A DNA stretch of 64,000 nucleotides from Flavobacteriales bacterium (GTDB lineage: Bacteria; Bacteroidota; Bacteroidia; UBA10329), in contig WGMW01000039.1 in the NCBI GenBank assembly GCA_016124845.1, forward strand, positions 29,891-93,890. Direction: 5' to 3'. Shown piece after piece: positions 8,953-16,716 of this stretch. A program made the translations under genes and the position numbers. Under the pieces are notes generated by a model. That model saw only the letters and a list, made by a program, of their open reading frames with translations. It did not search any database and was not told where the DNA came from. Each line of letters begins with the position of its first letter. Position 1 is the stretch's first letter.

Positions 8953-9234
8953 AACACGGTAACCTTCGTACCATTTCTCTTTGCCCAGTTGCTTGGCGCG
9001 AATATGTTTCTGGTACTTGGCCCACTCTTGAATGTCCTCCAATGTTTTCCAATAAAGCACGGCAACGCCAAAGCCGTTCTCATCGCGCAGCGTTTCAGCT
9101 CCGATGTAACCATCCAGTTGCTGGGCTTCTGCGTACAGCTCATCGTTCAGCTCTGTGTAGCCTTCATCAACAGCGGTTCGCTTTGATGTGAAAATGACCG
9201 TGTAATACGGAGGTTTTGGTGTATCTGTGAACAT
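8902..9234 (-). CDS. ABM-type protein, copy 2, with altered C terminus
   Basis: The 110-residue product matches copy 1 (7723-8043) closely from MFTDTPKPPYYTVIFTS up to GYRVRI. The ending then changes from AKVEREYGMG in copy 1 to CLAAAVLHTTPLAK, because the 3' end now reads through the antisense of the truncated lipoprotein gene. Most of the predicted fold is retained, so it might still be active. It is divergent from the intact lipoprotein gene at 9307, the same arrangement as copy 1 and the 8245 gene, which suggests duplication of a divergent pair followed by a deletion. Confidence 0.65.
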   Translation of the reverse strand: MFTDTPKPPYYTVIFTSKRTAVDEGYTELNDELYAEAQQLDGYIGAETLRDENGFGVAVLYWKTLEDIQEWAKYQKHIRAKQLGKEKWYEGYRVRICLAAAVLHTTPLAK

Positions 9235-9306
9235 ACGCGTTTGTGCTGGCCGATGAAATTACAAAGACCACGAGTGAAATAGGTTGGAATTCTGCAATTT
9301 CGGGGC

Positions 9307-9999
9307 ATGAAAAACAGGGTTGTCTGGATTTTCATTGCCATCACGGTAATGTTGACACAAAGCTGTGTGGTGGCTCCTCCTTCGTCCATGGTCTCATTCG
9401 GTGGGCCACAACCTATCGGGAAATATGTACCTGAACTGACCGCAGCCTCTGGCGCGGGATTGAGCATTTCGGATAAGGCACGAGGAAGCGAAATGGCTTG
9501 GTTCAGCCGTTTCCGTTTCGGTGTGAGCGATAAAATGGACATCGGTGCCGAGGCACTTGGGTTCCGCTACAACAATAACCTGAACCTGACCGGAAAAGCA
9601 TCTGTCAGATACAGTTTTAAACCTTGGTTGCGGGCAGATATCGGTGGCGGAATGGGCGACAACTCCTACGGACGAAGTGTGAACGGTGATGTCGGTCTTA
9701 CAATCGGTTCGGCAAGAGATGACCGCACGTGGAATCCTTACGGAACGCTGCGTTACGGTTTTGCCTACGGTCTTCAAGGCACAGGACTGAAACCAGCCAT
9801 CGAAAACATGAAACTTGGCCGTTTGGTGAACTCCCACACCATCATGCTGAACATCGGGGCGCAGGCCAAGTTGGTGCCTTACGTCTATTTCCTGGCCGAA
9901 GCTGGATTCGGAGAATTTTTCCCCATCGGGCAACCGAGCGGTACCATCATTTATCTCTCTGGAGGATTCTCTTTCCGCTTGCCGCGGAAGAAGGATTGA
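9307..9999 (+). CDS. Outer-membrane beta-barrel-like lipoprotein
   Basis: This 230-residue protein has a lipoprotein signal peptide ending LTQSC. The mature part is made of alternating short hydrophobic strands with Gly and aromatic residues (FSRFRFGVSDKMDIGAEALGF, ASVRYSFKPWLRADIGGGMG) and ends in a Phe/Arg-rich strand (GGFSFRLPRKKD), consistent with a small outer-membrane barrel. The function is unknown. A broken copy of its first ~45 codons lies at 8811. A strong hairpin terminator follows 7 bases after the stop. Confidence 0.7.
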   Translation: MKNRVVWIFIAITVMLTQSCVVAPPSSMVSFGGPQPIGKYVPELTAASGAGLSISDKARGSEMAWFSRFRFGVSDKMDIGAEALGFRYNNNLNLTGKASVRYSFKPWLRADIGGGMGDNSYGRSVNGDVGLTIGSARDDRTWNPYGTLRYGFAYGLQGTGLKPAIENMKLGRLVNSHTIMLNIGAQAKLVPYVYFLAEAGFGEFFPIGQPSGTIIYLSGGFSFRLPRKKD

Positions 10000-10006
10000 C
10001 ATTATA

Positions 10007-10039
10007 AGAGTCGTCAACTTTTCAAAAGTTGACGACTCT
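10007..10039. terminator. Bidirectional terminator between convergent genes
   Basis: AGAGTCGTCAACTTTT, one base, then its exact reverse complement form a 16-bp perfect stem whose inner part is T/A-rich on both strands. It sits between the stop of the lipoprotein gene (9999) and the stop of paaZ (10044), so it can end both transcripts. Confidence 0.8.
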
Positions 10040-10043
10040 GCAA

Positions 10044-12086
10044 TTACTGCTCCTTATTCTTCACCATCGTGAGAATCGTTGCAATCGCACAGGTTTCGTT
10101 TTCTTGGTCGTAAACTTCAACCTGCCATTTCACAATTCCTTTTCGGATGTCCTCTTCATCCCGCTTTTCCTGCTGGATCTTCTCCTTGCAAGTGAGACGC
10201 ACACCGATGGTCATTCCCGGATAGACGGGTTTGGTGAAACGCGCTTCGTCAATGCCATAGTTCAGCAACACAGGGCATTTTCTGTTCTCCACAAACATAC
10301 CAGCGGCCTTGCTCAAAATCCAATATCCGTGCGCCACGCGTCCTTCGAAAAGCGTTCCGTCCAATGAAGTGACATCTGTGTGCGCGTAGAAGTGGTCACC
10401 ACTTACATTGGCGAAGTTGATGATGTCGGCTTCTGTTACAGTGTGCTTGTGCGTGACCAGCGTCTCGCCTATTTCCACTTCTTCAAAATGCTTCATGAAT
10501 GGATTGAGTAGCACTTCCTTCTGCTTGGCTCCTTGCTGATAGACATTGGTAATGGCCGTGATCATGGTCGGAGTTCCTTGAATAGCGGTTCGCTGCATGT
10601 AATGCAACACGCCACGCTTTCCTCCCATCTCTTCTCCTCCACCCGCTCGTCCGGGGCCGCCATGCACCAACAATGGCATGGGCGAACCATGACCTGTGCT
10701 TTCCTTGGCGCATTCGGCATTCAGCACAAGAATCCGTCCGTGGTATGAGGCAGCACCAAGCACGAAATCGCGGGCAGTTTTCTCATTATTTGTCACAATG
10801 GAACAGCAAAGCGAACCCAAACCAAGTTTCGACATGGCAATGGCATCATCCAAGTTCTTGTAAGGAAGAATGGTGCTGACAGGTCCGAAGGCTTCGATGT
10901 TGTGTACCGCCTTGGCATTGAATGGGTCATCGTTCCGCATCAGAATCGGTGACATGAACGCTCCTTTGGAACCGTCTGCTCCAAGTGCTTCCACTTGATC
11001 GAGATTTCCGAACACAAGCTGATTTTCTGCCAGCAGTTTCTCCACCTGCTCTTTCACTTCGCGCATCTGATCCTGCCCTGCCAATGCGCCCATGCGAACG
11101 CCTTCTGCCGTTGGCGAACCGATGGTTGTCTTCTGAAGTTTTTCTCCAACAGCTATCTGCACATCTTCCACCAGCTTCTCTGGCACCATGATTCTGCGGA
11201 TGGCCGTACACTTCTGGCCACATTTCACGGTAATTTCCTTGACCACCTCCTTCACGAAAATGTCAAACTCAGGCGTTCCCGGAACCGCATCTTCTCCCAG
11301 AATGGAAGAGTTCAAACTGTCTGCTTCCATGTTGAATGGTACAGCATTTTCGATGATGGAAGGTTTGGATTTCAGCATTCTTCCCGTGGATGCAGAACCT
11401 GTGAATGTCACCACATCCTGACTGCCCACATGATCGAGCAGATCACCAGCCGAGCCGCAGATCAGCTGCAACGCTCCTTCGGGAAGAATTCCTGAAGCAA
11501 CGATGTCTTTGACCATGGTTTCCGTTAGAAACGATGTAACCGTTGCTGGTTTCACAATGGCCGGAACGCCCGCCAACCAGTTCACGGCCACCTTTTCCAA
11601 CATTCCCCAAATAGGAAAATTGTAAGCGTTGATATGAACCGCAATTCCTTCTTTCGGCACCATGATGTGATGCCCAATGAAAGTTCCGCCTTTACTCATG
11701 GGCGCATATTCGCCATCCACGTAATAGGATTCGTCTCCGAACTGCCTGCGCAGACTGGCGTTGGCGAACAGGTTACCGATTCCGCCCTCAATATCAATCC
11801 AAGAATCGATGCGCGTGGCACCGGTCTTGTAACTCACTTCGTAGTACTTCTCCTTTCTCTCCAGAAGATACATGGCAAGCGCTTTCAACATCAATCCACG
11901 CTCTTGGAAGGTCATTTTCCGTAATGCACTTCCCTTCTCTCTTCCGTATTGCAAGGCTTGATCGAAATCCAACCCTTTGGTTGTGGCCGTTGCCACCATT
12001 TCTCCCGTTATGGAGTTGAAAAGCGGACTTCCTTCGCCATCTCCCTCTATCCAATCTCCTGCTATGTAGTTCTGAAGTTTCATCAT
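10044..12086 (-). CDS. paaZ: Bifunctional PaaZ: oxepin-CoA hydrolase / semialdehyde dehydrogenase
   Basis: A 680-residue two-domain protein. The N-terminal ~520 residues are an aldehyde dehydrogenase with the catalytic Glu in FNMEADSLN (residue ~254) and the catalytic Cys in CGQKCTAIRR (residue ~293), close to the positions known for E. coli PaaZ. The C-terminal ~140 residues are a MaoC-type hydratase with the hotdog signature NFANVSGDHFYAH. PaaZ opens the oxepin ring of the phenylacetate pathway and oxidises the resulting semialdehyde. No paaABCDE or paaK genes are nearby, so the rest of the pathway must be elsewhere. The start is MMKLQNYIAGDW (ATG at 12086 or 12083). Confidence 0.92.
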   Translation of the reverse strand: MMKLQNYIAGDWIEGDGEGSPLFNSITGEMVATATTKGLDFDQALQYGREKGSALRKMTFQERGLMLKALAMYLLERKEKYYEVSYKTGATRIDSWIDIEGGIGNLFANASLRRQFGDESYYVDGEYAPMSKGGTFIGHHIMVPKEGIAVHINAYNFPIWGMLEKVAVNWLAGVPAIVKPATVTSFLTETMVKDIVASGILPEGALQLICGSAGDLLDHVGSQDVVTFTGSASTGRMLKSKPSIIENAVPFNMEADSLNSSILGEDAVPGTPEFDIFVKEVVKEITVKCGQKCTAIRRIMVPEKLVEDVQIAVGEKLQKTTIGSPTAEGVRMGALAGQDQMREVKEQVEKLLAENQLVFGNLDQVEALGADGSKGAFMSPILMRNDDPFNAKAVHNIEAFGPVSTILPYKNLDDAIAMSKLGLGSLCCSIVTNNEKTARDFVLGAASYHGRILVLNAECAKESTGHGSPMPLLVHGGPGRAGGGEEMGGKRGVLHYMQRTAIQGTPTMITAITNVYQQGAKQKEVLLNPFMKHFEEVEIGETLVTHKHTVTEADIINFANVSGDHFYAHTDVTSLDGTLFEGRVAHGYWILSKAAGMFVENRKCPVLLNYGIDEARFTKPVYPGMTIGVRLTCKEKIQQEKRDEEDIRKGIVKWQVEVYDQENETCAIATILTMVKNKEQ

Positions 12087-12115
12087 CAAAATGTTTGACC
12101 GTAAATATTGTAAAA

Positions 12116-12545
12116 CTAAACCACTATGGACTGTAGTACATAGTGGTTTAGTGATTGGTTGATTGATGTTGTTCTATCTGAATAGTTTAGATAATGTTTC
12201 GAGGAATACTGTAGTCCTTTGTCTGAGTGATGTATCATCGGCAAAGCTGTTCTTCTTTCTGTGACAACCATCTTCACGGAAACAACCACGTTGTCAGAAC
12301 ATGTGTCATCGCATAAGTTGTGTCCTATTGTCCTTCTACTGCACGCATTGGTCACCATTCCAGAGATAATAGGTGCATTCCATTCTTTTTATATATGTGT
12401 TCGCTGACCAGCACCTGTTCTGCTCTTGTCACATCGGTGTTCTCAAGCAGGTTCGGATACTTGCTTCTTGTAGCAGGTGGTTCTCGTATAATTCTTCTTG
12501 GGGCAGATTGTGCCTTTTGGACTTGCAACAAAAAAAATGGACGGC
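12116..12545 (-). pseudogene. Decayed IS3-family transposase (OrfB) fragment
   Basis: Two overlapping minus-strand frames (about 12468-12352 and 12358-12116) together read as the rve/DDE domain of an IS3-family OrfB. The first has KYPNLLENTDVTRAEQVLVS, where intact relatives have the catalytic Asp in a VSDITY-like motif; here it is SEH. The second has RRTIGHNL and HHSDKGLQYSS, the second catalytic Asp. A frameshift near 12352-12358 separates them and the part with the catalytic Glu is missing. Both ends are truncated and no terminal inverted repeats bracket it. It abuts the broken priA fragment on its upstream side. Confidence 0.75.
12118..12149. repeat. 11-bp inverted repeat at the end of the IS3 remnant
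   Basis: AAACCACTATG and CATAGTGGTTT are separated by 10 bases. It lies just before the paaZ start codon (12086), at the 3' edge of the transposase remnant. It could be a terminator, a leftover of the element, or a promoter-region operator for paaZ; the sequence does not decide. Confidence 0.4.
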
Positions 12546-12548
12546 AGG

Positions 12549-12980
12549 TTAAGATAGGCTGCAAGTTTTCGGGTTTGAATTTGATTTAAATATTCCGTTG
12601 GCATCATGTAGTTCAGTGTTGAGTGCGGCCAGGCGGCTCTCGCTCGAGAGTTTCAGCCCAGAGGGGATGGCGGCATTCATCGCATCGCCCACATGGCAGA
12701 GGTAATACTCGGCCATCCAGCTCCAGAAGGCCATCTGGCCGGACAGCACCACGGGCGCATCGTCCAGCAGGTCTTCGAGGTATTTGGCCTGATAGTGCTG
12801 CGGGGGCGTGTGGTGCACCTCGCTGATGATGCCCGTGTAGAGTTTTCTGCGGCCGAACTGCACCACTACGCGCTTGCCCATGGCCACGTATTCCTCCATG
12901 CTGCGCGGCACGCGATAGGTGAACGTGCCGGCCAAGGGCAACGGCAATATCACTTCCACAAACACGGCAAGGGCGCTCAT
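12549..12980 (-). pseudogene. priA: Truncated primosomal protein N' (PriA), N-terminal 3'-end-binding domain only
   Basis: From MSALAVFVEVILPLPLAGTF the frame gives a clear PriA N terminus: FTYRVPRSMEEYVAMGKRVV, then FGRRKLYTGIISEVH, then FWSWMAEYYLCHVGDAMNAA and PSGLKLSSESRL. After roughly residue 118 the similarity ends and the frame runs into the IS3 remnant and stops at 143 residues, where a full PriA is around 800. The helicase motifs and zinc site are missing. The fragment is noticeably GC-rich relative to the adjacent IS remnant. Either an intact priA exists elsewhere or the gene was split by an IS-mediated rearrangement. Confidence 0.75.
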
Positions 12981-13046
12981 GCGGCCAAGGTAAGGGAATG
13001 CAGCATTAGGAATGAAGAATTATGGGGGAAGAATTGCGCTGCCAAC

Positions 13047-13079
13047 GGATAGGATGAATGCGTGGAGTTTGGTATGTTC
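13047..13079 (+). repeat. Intergenic repeat, copy 1 of 3
   Basis: Contains GGATAGGATGAATGCGTGG followed by AGTTTGGTATGTTC. The same block recurs at 14093-14126 and 15155-15188, each time before a small exported or membrane-protein gene. It ends just before the start of the 13092 gene, which argues against starts inside it. Confidence 0.75.
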
Positions 13080-13091
13080 ATGGTTAGAAAC

Positions 13092-13991
13092 ATGAGACAC
13101 ATCAAATCCATAATCGGTCTGTTGCTCTTAATGACTATCCAGGTGAATGGTCAGTCAATAAAGAAGATAACGTATCGAATTAAGGACGATAGTCTGCACA
13201 ACCCCATTTTGAAAATAGAGGAATTTGATCTGAATGGAAATCTCATGCGGAAAACTGACTGTTTAGATGAAAAATGCAAAGGCAAGGACGTGGACACCTT
13301 CATCTACAATAGCAAGGGGCTCAAAATCATGGACTCCACCTACACTACCAAATACGGTTATCATCAACTCATTACGAAGTACATGTATCAGTACGACATC
13401 GATGGTAACCTCATCGTCAAACGCGACATTGAGGAATTAACAAAAGACAGCGTTGGATATGCAGAAGTATATAAGTACAGCAACGGTCATGTGATTCGCG
13501 AAGAGCATTACCCAGCCTTTGGAAAGAAGCCTTACCTCACATTAATACTACACGATTATAACGCCCTTGGCCAACTGACTTCCAAAACTGAGCTTCGCGG
13601 TCACGATACAACAACGATTGATAATCAACGCACCTATTTGTATGATGAATCAGGTAATCTTTTAGAAGAAAAATTTAGTACTGACGAGAACGGAGAGTTA
13701 AAGTGGAGTTCATCAACAGAATACGAGTACGATAGCCTCAACCGTTTGACGCAAGAACGATGGCTATGCTGTGAAAACACCATTGATTCAACCAATTATG
13801 CATATGATGAACATGGTAGGTTACTATCTGAGATGACGTTCCCAGGATATGATGGTGAGAGTTGGAGCAAGTGGTTCGTAAACTCTTATGATGAACAGAC
13901 GGGACTTCTTATACAGCGTAATCACTTTCTGACCTATAGAGACACGGTATATCCTAAGCAAATAGAAATCGTGTCATACGAGTATTATTAG
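13092..13991 (+). CDS. Exported YD/RHS-like repeat protein
   Basis: A 299-residue protein with an N-terminal signal peptide (MRHIKSIIGLLLLMTIQVNG). The start is set at 13092 because upstream in-frame starts fall in or at the intergenic repeat. The mature part consists of loosely repeated YD-type units: YDIDGNLIVKRD, YNALGQLTSKTE, YDESGNLLEEKF, YDSLNRLTQERW and YDEHGRLLSEM. These repeats build the shells of RHS and teneurin proteins, but this one is short and lacks the RHS core and any toxin tip. It is probably a surface or periplasmic protein of unknown function. Confidence 0.75.
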   Translation: MRHIKSIIGLLLLMTIQVNGQSIKKITYRIKDDSLHNPILKIEEFDLNGNLMRKTDCLDEKCKGKDVDTFIYNSKGLKIMDSTYTTKYGYHQLITKYMYQYDIDGNLIVKRDIEELTKDSVGYAEVYKYSNGHVIREEHYPAFGKKPYLTLILHDYNALGQLTSKTELRGHDTTTIDNQRTYLYDESGNLLEEKFSTDENGELKWSSSTEYEYDSLNRLTQERWLCCENTIDSTNYAYDEHGRLLSEMTFPGYDGESWSKWFVNSYDEQTGLLIQRNHFLTYRDTVYPKQIEIVSYEYY

Positions 13992-14092
13992 GAGTAATGG
14001 ATCAAGTGTATAACCCACTCGGTGTTCGGTACCTTATAATAATCTTTGAGGAATGCACCTTATGCCACTTCATTTCTTCTGCCCGTAAATGA

Positions 14093-14126
14093 GGCATAGG
14101 ATGAGTGTGGGGAGTTTGGTAGTTTC
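14093..14126 (+). repeat. Intergenic repeat, copy 2 of 3
   Basis: GGCATAGGATGAGTGTGGGG followed by AGTTTGGTAGTTTC, a slightly diverged copy of the block at 13047. It lies 45 bases before the start of the 14171 gene. Confidence 0.75.
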
Positions 14127-14170
14127 AGAACTTTATTATTGAGATGTAATTCAATAACAGGTCGATCACC

Positions 14171-15154
14171 ATGCTGAAGAACACGGTCATTCTCATCATT
14201 GTCCTTGCTTTCAATTTCCTTGGAGCTGGGAATGCTACAGGCCAATTTGCAACACCAGACTATTCTGAAACGCTCAAACCTGCCAATGCTCTTTTCAGGC
14301 AGAAAAAATACAAGGAGGCGGCAATTGCCTTTTCAGAAGCATTCGCAAAATGCGGAAATGTGGGGTCTGCTGACGACAGGTTCAAAGCTGCTGGCTCATG
14401 GGCCATGGCCGGAAATGCTGATAGTGCATTTATACAGCTGAAGAAACTGGCAGACTCAGGCCTGTTCTATGGCCAGAAAGGCAAGATCGATGATAAACGA
14501 CTTGCATCCCTTCATTCCGATTCCAGATGGGCGGCCATAGTAGATGGTATCTACCGGAACTATGAGAACAGGCCTCAGCTGAACAAACCTCTTGCCCAAG
14601 AACTCAATAAAATTCTGGCAGAAGATTATGGCATGAGGAACAAGATCCACAGGATGATGAAGAAATATGGTTACGATTCTCCTCGCGTTAAGGAATATTG
14701 GAAAGAGGTCTCTGCCCGCGATTCCGTTCATCTGGTAGCAGTTAAAAAGATCATTGAGGAACATGGATGGCTTGGATGGAATGAGGTTGGAAGAAAAGGC
14801 TATGAAGCTCTTTTTCTGGTCATACAGCATTCAGATACCGCTACGCAACGGAAGTATCTTCCCGTACTAAGACAGGCGGTAAAAGACCATAATGCCCTAC
14901 CGGCCGACCTTGCCTTACTGGAAGACCGTGTTCTTATCGGTCTTGGTAAGAAACAGATATACGGAAGTCAGCTGGAAACTGACCCTGCCACAGGAAAATA
15001 CTTTGTATCGCCACTGGAAGACCCTGAGCATGTGGACGAAAGACGCAGAAAGATCGGACTCAGCACCATGGCGGAGCACCTCTCCTTCTGGCATCTGGAA
15101 TGGGATGTGGAAGCTTACAAGGAGTTTCTTAAGGGGTTGGATGCGGATAGATGA
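14171..15154 (+). CDS. Exported TPR-like protein with DUF6624-type C terminus
   Basis: A 327-residue protein with a signal peptide ending GNATGQ. Residues ~30-130 look like TPR helices (ANALFRQKKYKEAAIAFSEAF, SWAMAGNADSAFIQLKKLADSG). The C-terminal half carries the HGWLGWNEVGRKGYEALFLVIQHSD and LLEDRVLIGLGKKQIYGSQ segments that recall DUF6624. It has no known enzymatic activity. It sits between repeat copies 2 and 3 and is followed by further small exported proteins, so it is probably part of a lineage-specific cluster. Confidence 0.75.
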   Translation: MLKNTVILIIVLAFNFLGAGNATGQFATPDYSETLKPANALFRQKKYKEAAIAFSEAFAKCGNVGSADDRFKAAGSWAMAGNADSAFIQLKKLADSGLFYGQKGKIDDKRLASLHSDSRWAAIVDGIYRNYENRPQLNKPLAQELNKILAEDYGMRNKIHRMMKKYGYDSPRVKEYWKEVSARDSVHLVAVKKIIEEHGWLGWNEVGRKGYEALFLVIQHSDTATQRKYLPVLRQAVKDHNALPADLALLEDRVLIGLGKKQIYGSQLETDPATGKYFVSPLEDPEHVDERRRKIGLSTMAEHLSFWHLEWDVEAYKEFLKGLDADR

Positions 15155-15188
15155 GGGATAGGATGAGTACAGGGAGTTTGGTATGTTC
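15155..15188 (+). repeat. Intergenic repeat, copy 3 of 3
   Basis: GGGATAGGATGAGTACAGGG followed by AGTTTGGTATGTTC, starting directly after the stop codon of the 14171 gene and 45 bases before the 15233 gene. Confidence 0.75.
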
Positions 15189-15232
15189 GGGATGCTAATC
15201 AAACATGGACTCATGATTTCCGGTGCAAAGGG

Positions 15233-15586
15233 ATGGGATTTAAGAATACATATGGAAAGTTGAGATCGAGAGTAAAGGAAATGAATGATGCAGACCGCTT
15301 AGCTGCTTATGCCTTCACCACGCTCATTGGTTTTATTGTAACCTTTTCCTGCTTCTTCTCAGGAGCTTACATGTGGGACTGGAAATACTTGACACTAACA
15401 ATCACGCTTTTGACAATGTTAACAATGGCGACCACTACGGTTTTGTCCATAGCCAAGATGAAGTTCAATTGGCTTCTTCTCATCAATATCCCGATTATTG
15501 TCTTCAACGCCATGCTCATGTTAATCAGCTCACTGGTGATTTATGACCTCTTGACCCTTGGACATGTTAATTGTTTCGCCTGTTAA
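15233..15586 (+). CDS. Small integral membrane protein
   Basis: A 117-residue protein with three or four predicted membrane spans (AAYAFTTLIGFIVTFSCFFS, YLTLTITLLTMLTMATTTV, WLLLINIPIIVFNAMLMLIS) and a charged N terminus. The final TAA shares one base with the ATG of the next gene (15586), which suggests translational coupling. I do not recognise a family. Confidence 0.65.
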   Translation: MGFKNTYGKLRSRVKEMNDADRLAAYAFTTLIGFIVTFSCFFSGAYMWDWKYLTLTITLLTMLTMATTTVLSIAKMKFNWLLLINIPIIVFNAMLMLISSLVIYDLLTLGHVNCFAC

Positions 15587-16125
15587 TGTTTCGCCTCCTC
15601 ATCCTCCTACTCGTTCTTCCAACCATTTGTTTGGGGCAGAAGGCAGACCTTGAGGCGCTTAATGACGAGATGTACAAACTGATGGGAACAAATGATGAAG
15701 ACGGATTCTTAGCAGTATGTCTTCAGATAAAGGCCGCCAGCAAAAAGTTGGCAAGGGAAAATAATGTCGATTACTACATTGCTGATGGCTATTTCGAGAC
15801 GGGACAATATGACCTTGCCATCAAGTATGGCAACCAGTATCTGAGAAGTCTTCCTAATGCAGATACCCCAAGATGGAGACTGAAACTCAACAAGAGAATG
15901 ATCTGCACAAACCTCTACAAGATCTATAAAGAGCGAGGCGACAACAAGAAGGCCGTTGAATACATTAGAAGGATTGAGAATCACTATGATGTCTATTTTG
16001 ATGGACATATGGTAAGACTTGGCAAAACGAAAATGTATGAGCGGATGATCGAGTGCTACACCGCATTGGGCAACCAGAAACTTGTAGACCGCTATACCGA
16101 GAAACTGGAAGCGTTGAATAACTGA
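15586..16125 (+). CDS. Exported TPR-like protein
   Basis: A 179-residue protein with a signal peptide (MFRLLILLLVLPTICLGQ). The start is the ATG at 15586, overlapping the upstream stop by one base; a TTG upstream gives a longer frame that repeats the MFRLL segment and is less likely. Helical pairs resembling TPR units (YYIADGYFETGQYDLAIKYG, NLYKIYKERGDNKKAVEYIR) fill the mature part. The function is unknown; it is probably a periplasmic or surface scaffold cotranscribed with the 15233 gene. Confidence 0.7.
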   Translation: MFRLLILLLVLPTICLGQKADLEALNDEMYKLMGTNDEDGFLAVCLQIKAASKKLARENNVDYYIADGYFETGQYDLAIKYGNQYLRSLPNADTPRWRLKLNKRMICTNLYKIYKERGDNKKAVEYIRRIENHYDVYFDGHMVRLGKTKMYERMIECYTALGNQKLVDRYTEKLEALNN

Positions 16126-16136
16126 ATCTTAGTACG

Positions 16137-16592
16137 GTGAATACATTCATACTCCGTACTCTAAAGTTCCTTCTCGCTGTTTTCGTGGTGGCAGTGGCAC
16201 TTGCCATTCTCTATGCGGTTCGGGAACCTGAATTTGAAACGTACATAATCGATGAGAGAACTGGCGTATTCAATGGTGTCGGGCTGGTCATTTTCAATCA
16301 ATCTGACGGGCTGCCTATGGAGTTCGGTACAGATGATCACGCTCGAATCTATCGTATTCCGAAAGAAGGTGTGTTGAAGACCCAGTTTCCTGCAAACAAC
16401 GGTTGGAGATTATTTGACGACATGACCTATCAACGGTTCTGGGTTCAATATCAAGATTCCATGTATGATAATTCGTGGCATTTCCCCAAAGTACATCGTT
16501 TGAACATCGAAGGAACGGAAGTGGCCTATTTCACGGTTGGAGACACAACGATCGATATTGAAGGGTTGGTGAAGAACCAGCTAACATATTAA
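16137..16592 (+). CDS. Membrane-anchored hypothetical protein (DUF6843-like)
   Basis: The 151-residue frame begins at a GTG, 12 bases after the previous stop, and has one N-terminal hydrophobic helix (LRTLKFLLAVFVVAVALAIL). The following part has VGLVIFNQSDGLP, IYRIPKEGVLKTQF and VAYFTVGDTTIDIEG, which resemble DUF6843-type exported proteins, though I hold that name loosely. Probably anchored in the inner membrane with a periplasmic domain and cotranscribed with 15233 and 15586. Confidence 0.6.
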   Translation: MNTFILRTLKFLLAVFVVAVALAILYAVREPEFETYIIDERTGVFNGVGLVIFNQSDGLPMEFGTDDHARIYRIPKEGVLKTQFPANNGWRLFDDMTYQRFWVQYQDSMYDNSWHFPKVHRLNIEGTEVAYFTVGDTTIDIEGLVKNQLTY

Positions 16593-16716
16593 GACCAACT
16601 GCCCCGATCATCTTAGCTGGAAGCCGCCATCGATTTTTTATTGGGGGTAAATAGCCCTTTAGGGTCATTTCTTCCAAATCTCTAAAAGTGTCTGCTAAAA
16701 GTCATATTATTGAAGT

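Noticed and set aside
12352..12564. Independent small gene in the priA/IS gap
   Set aside because: The frame reads as part of an IS3 OrfB in the correct order with the second frame, so it is a remnant.
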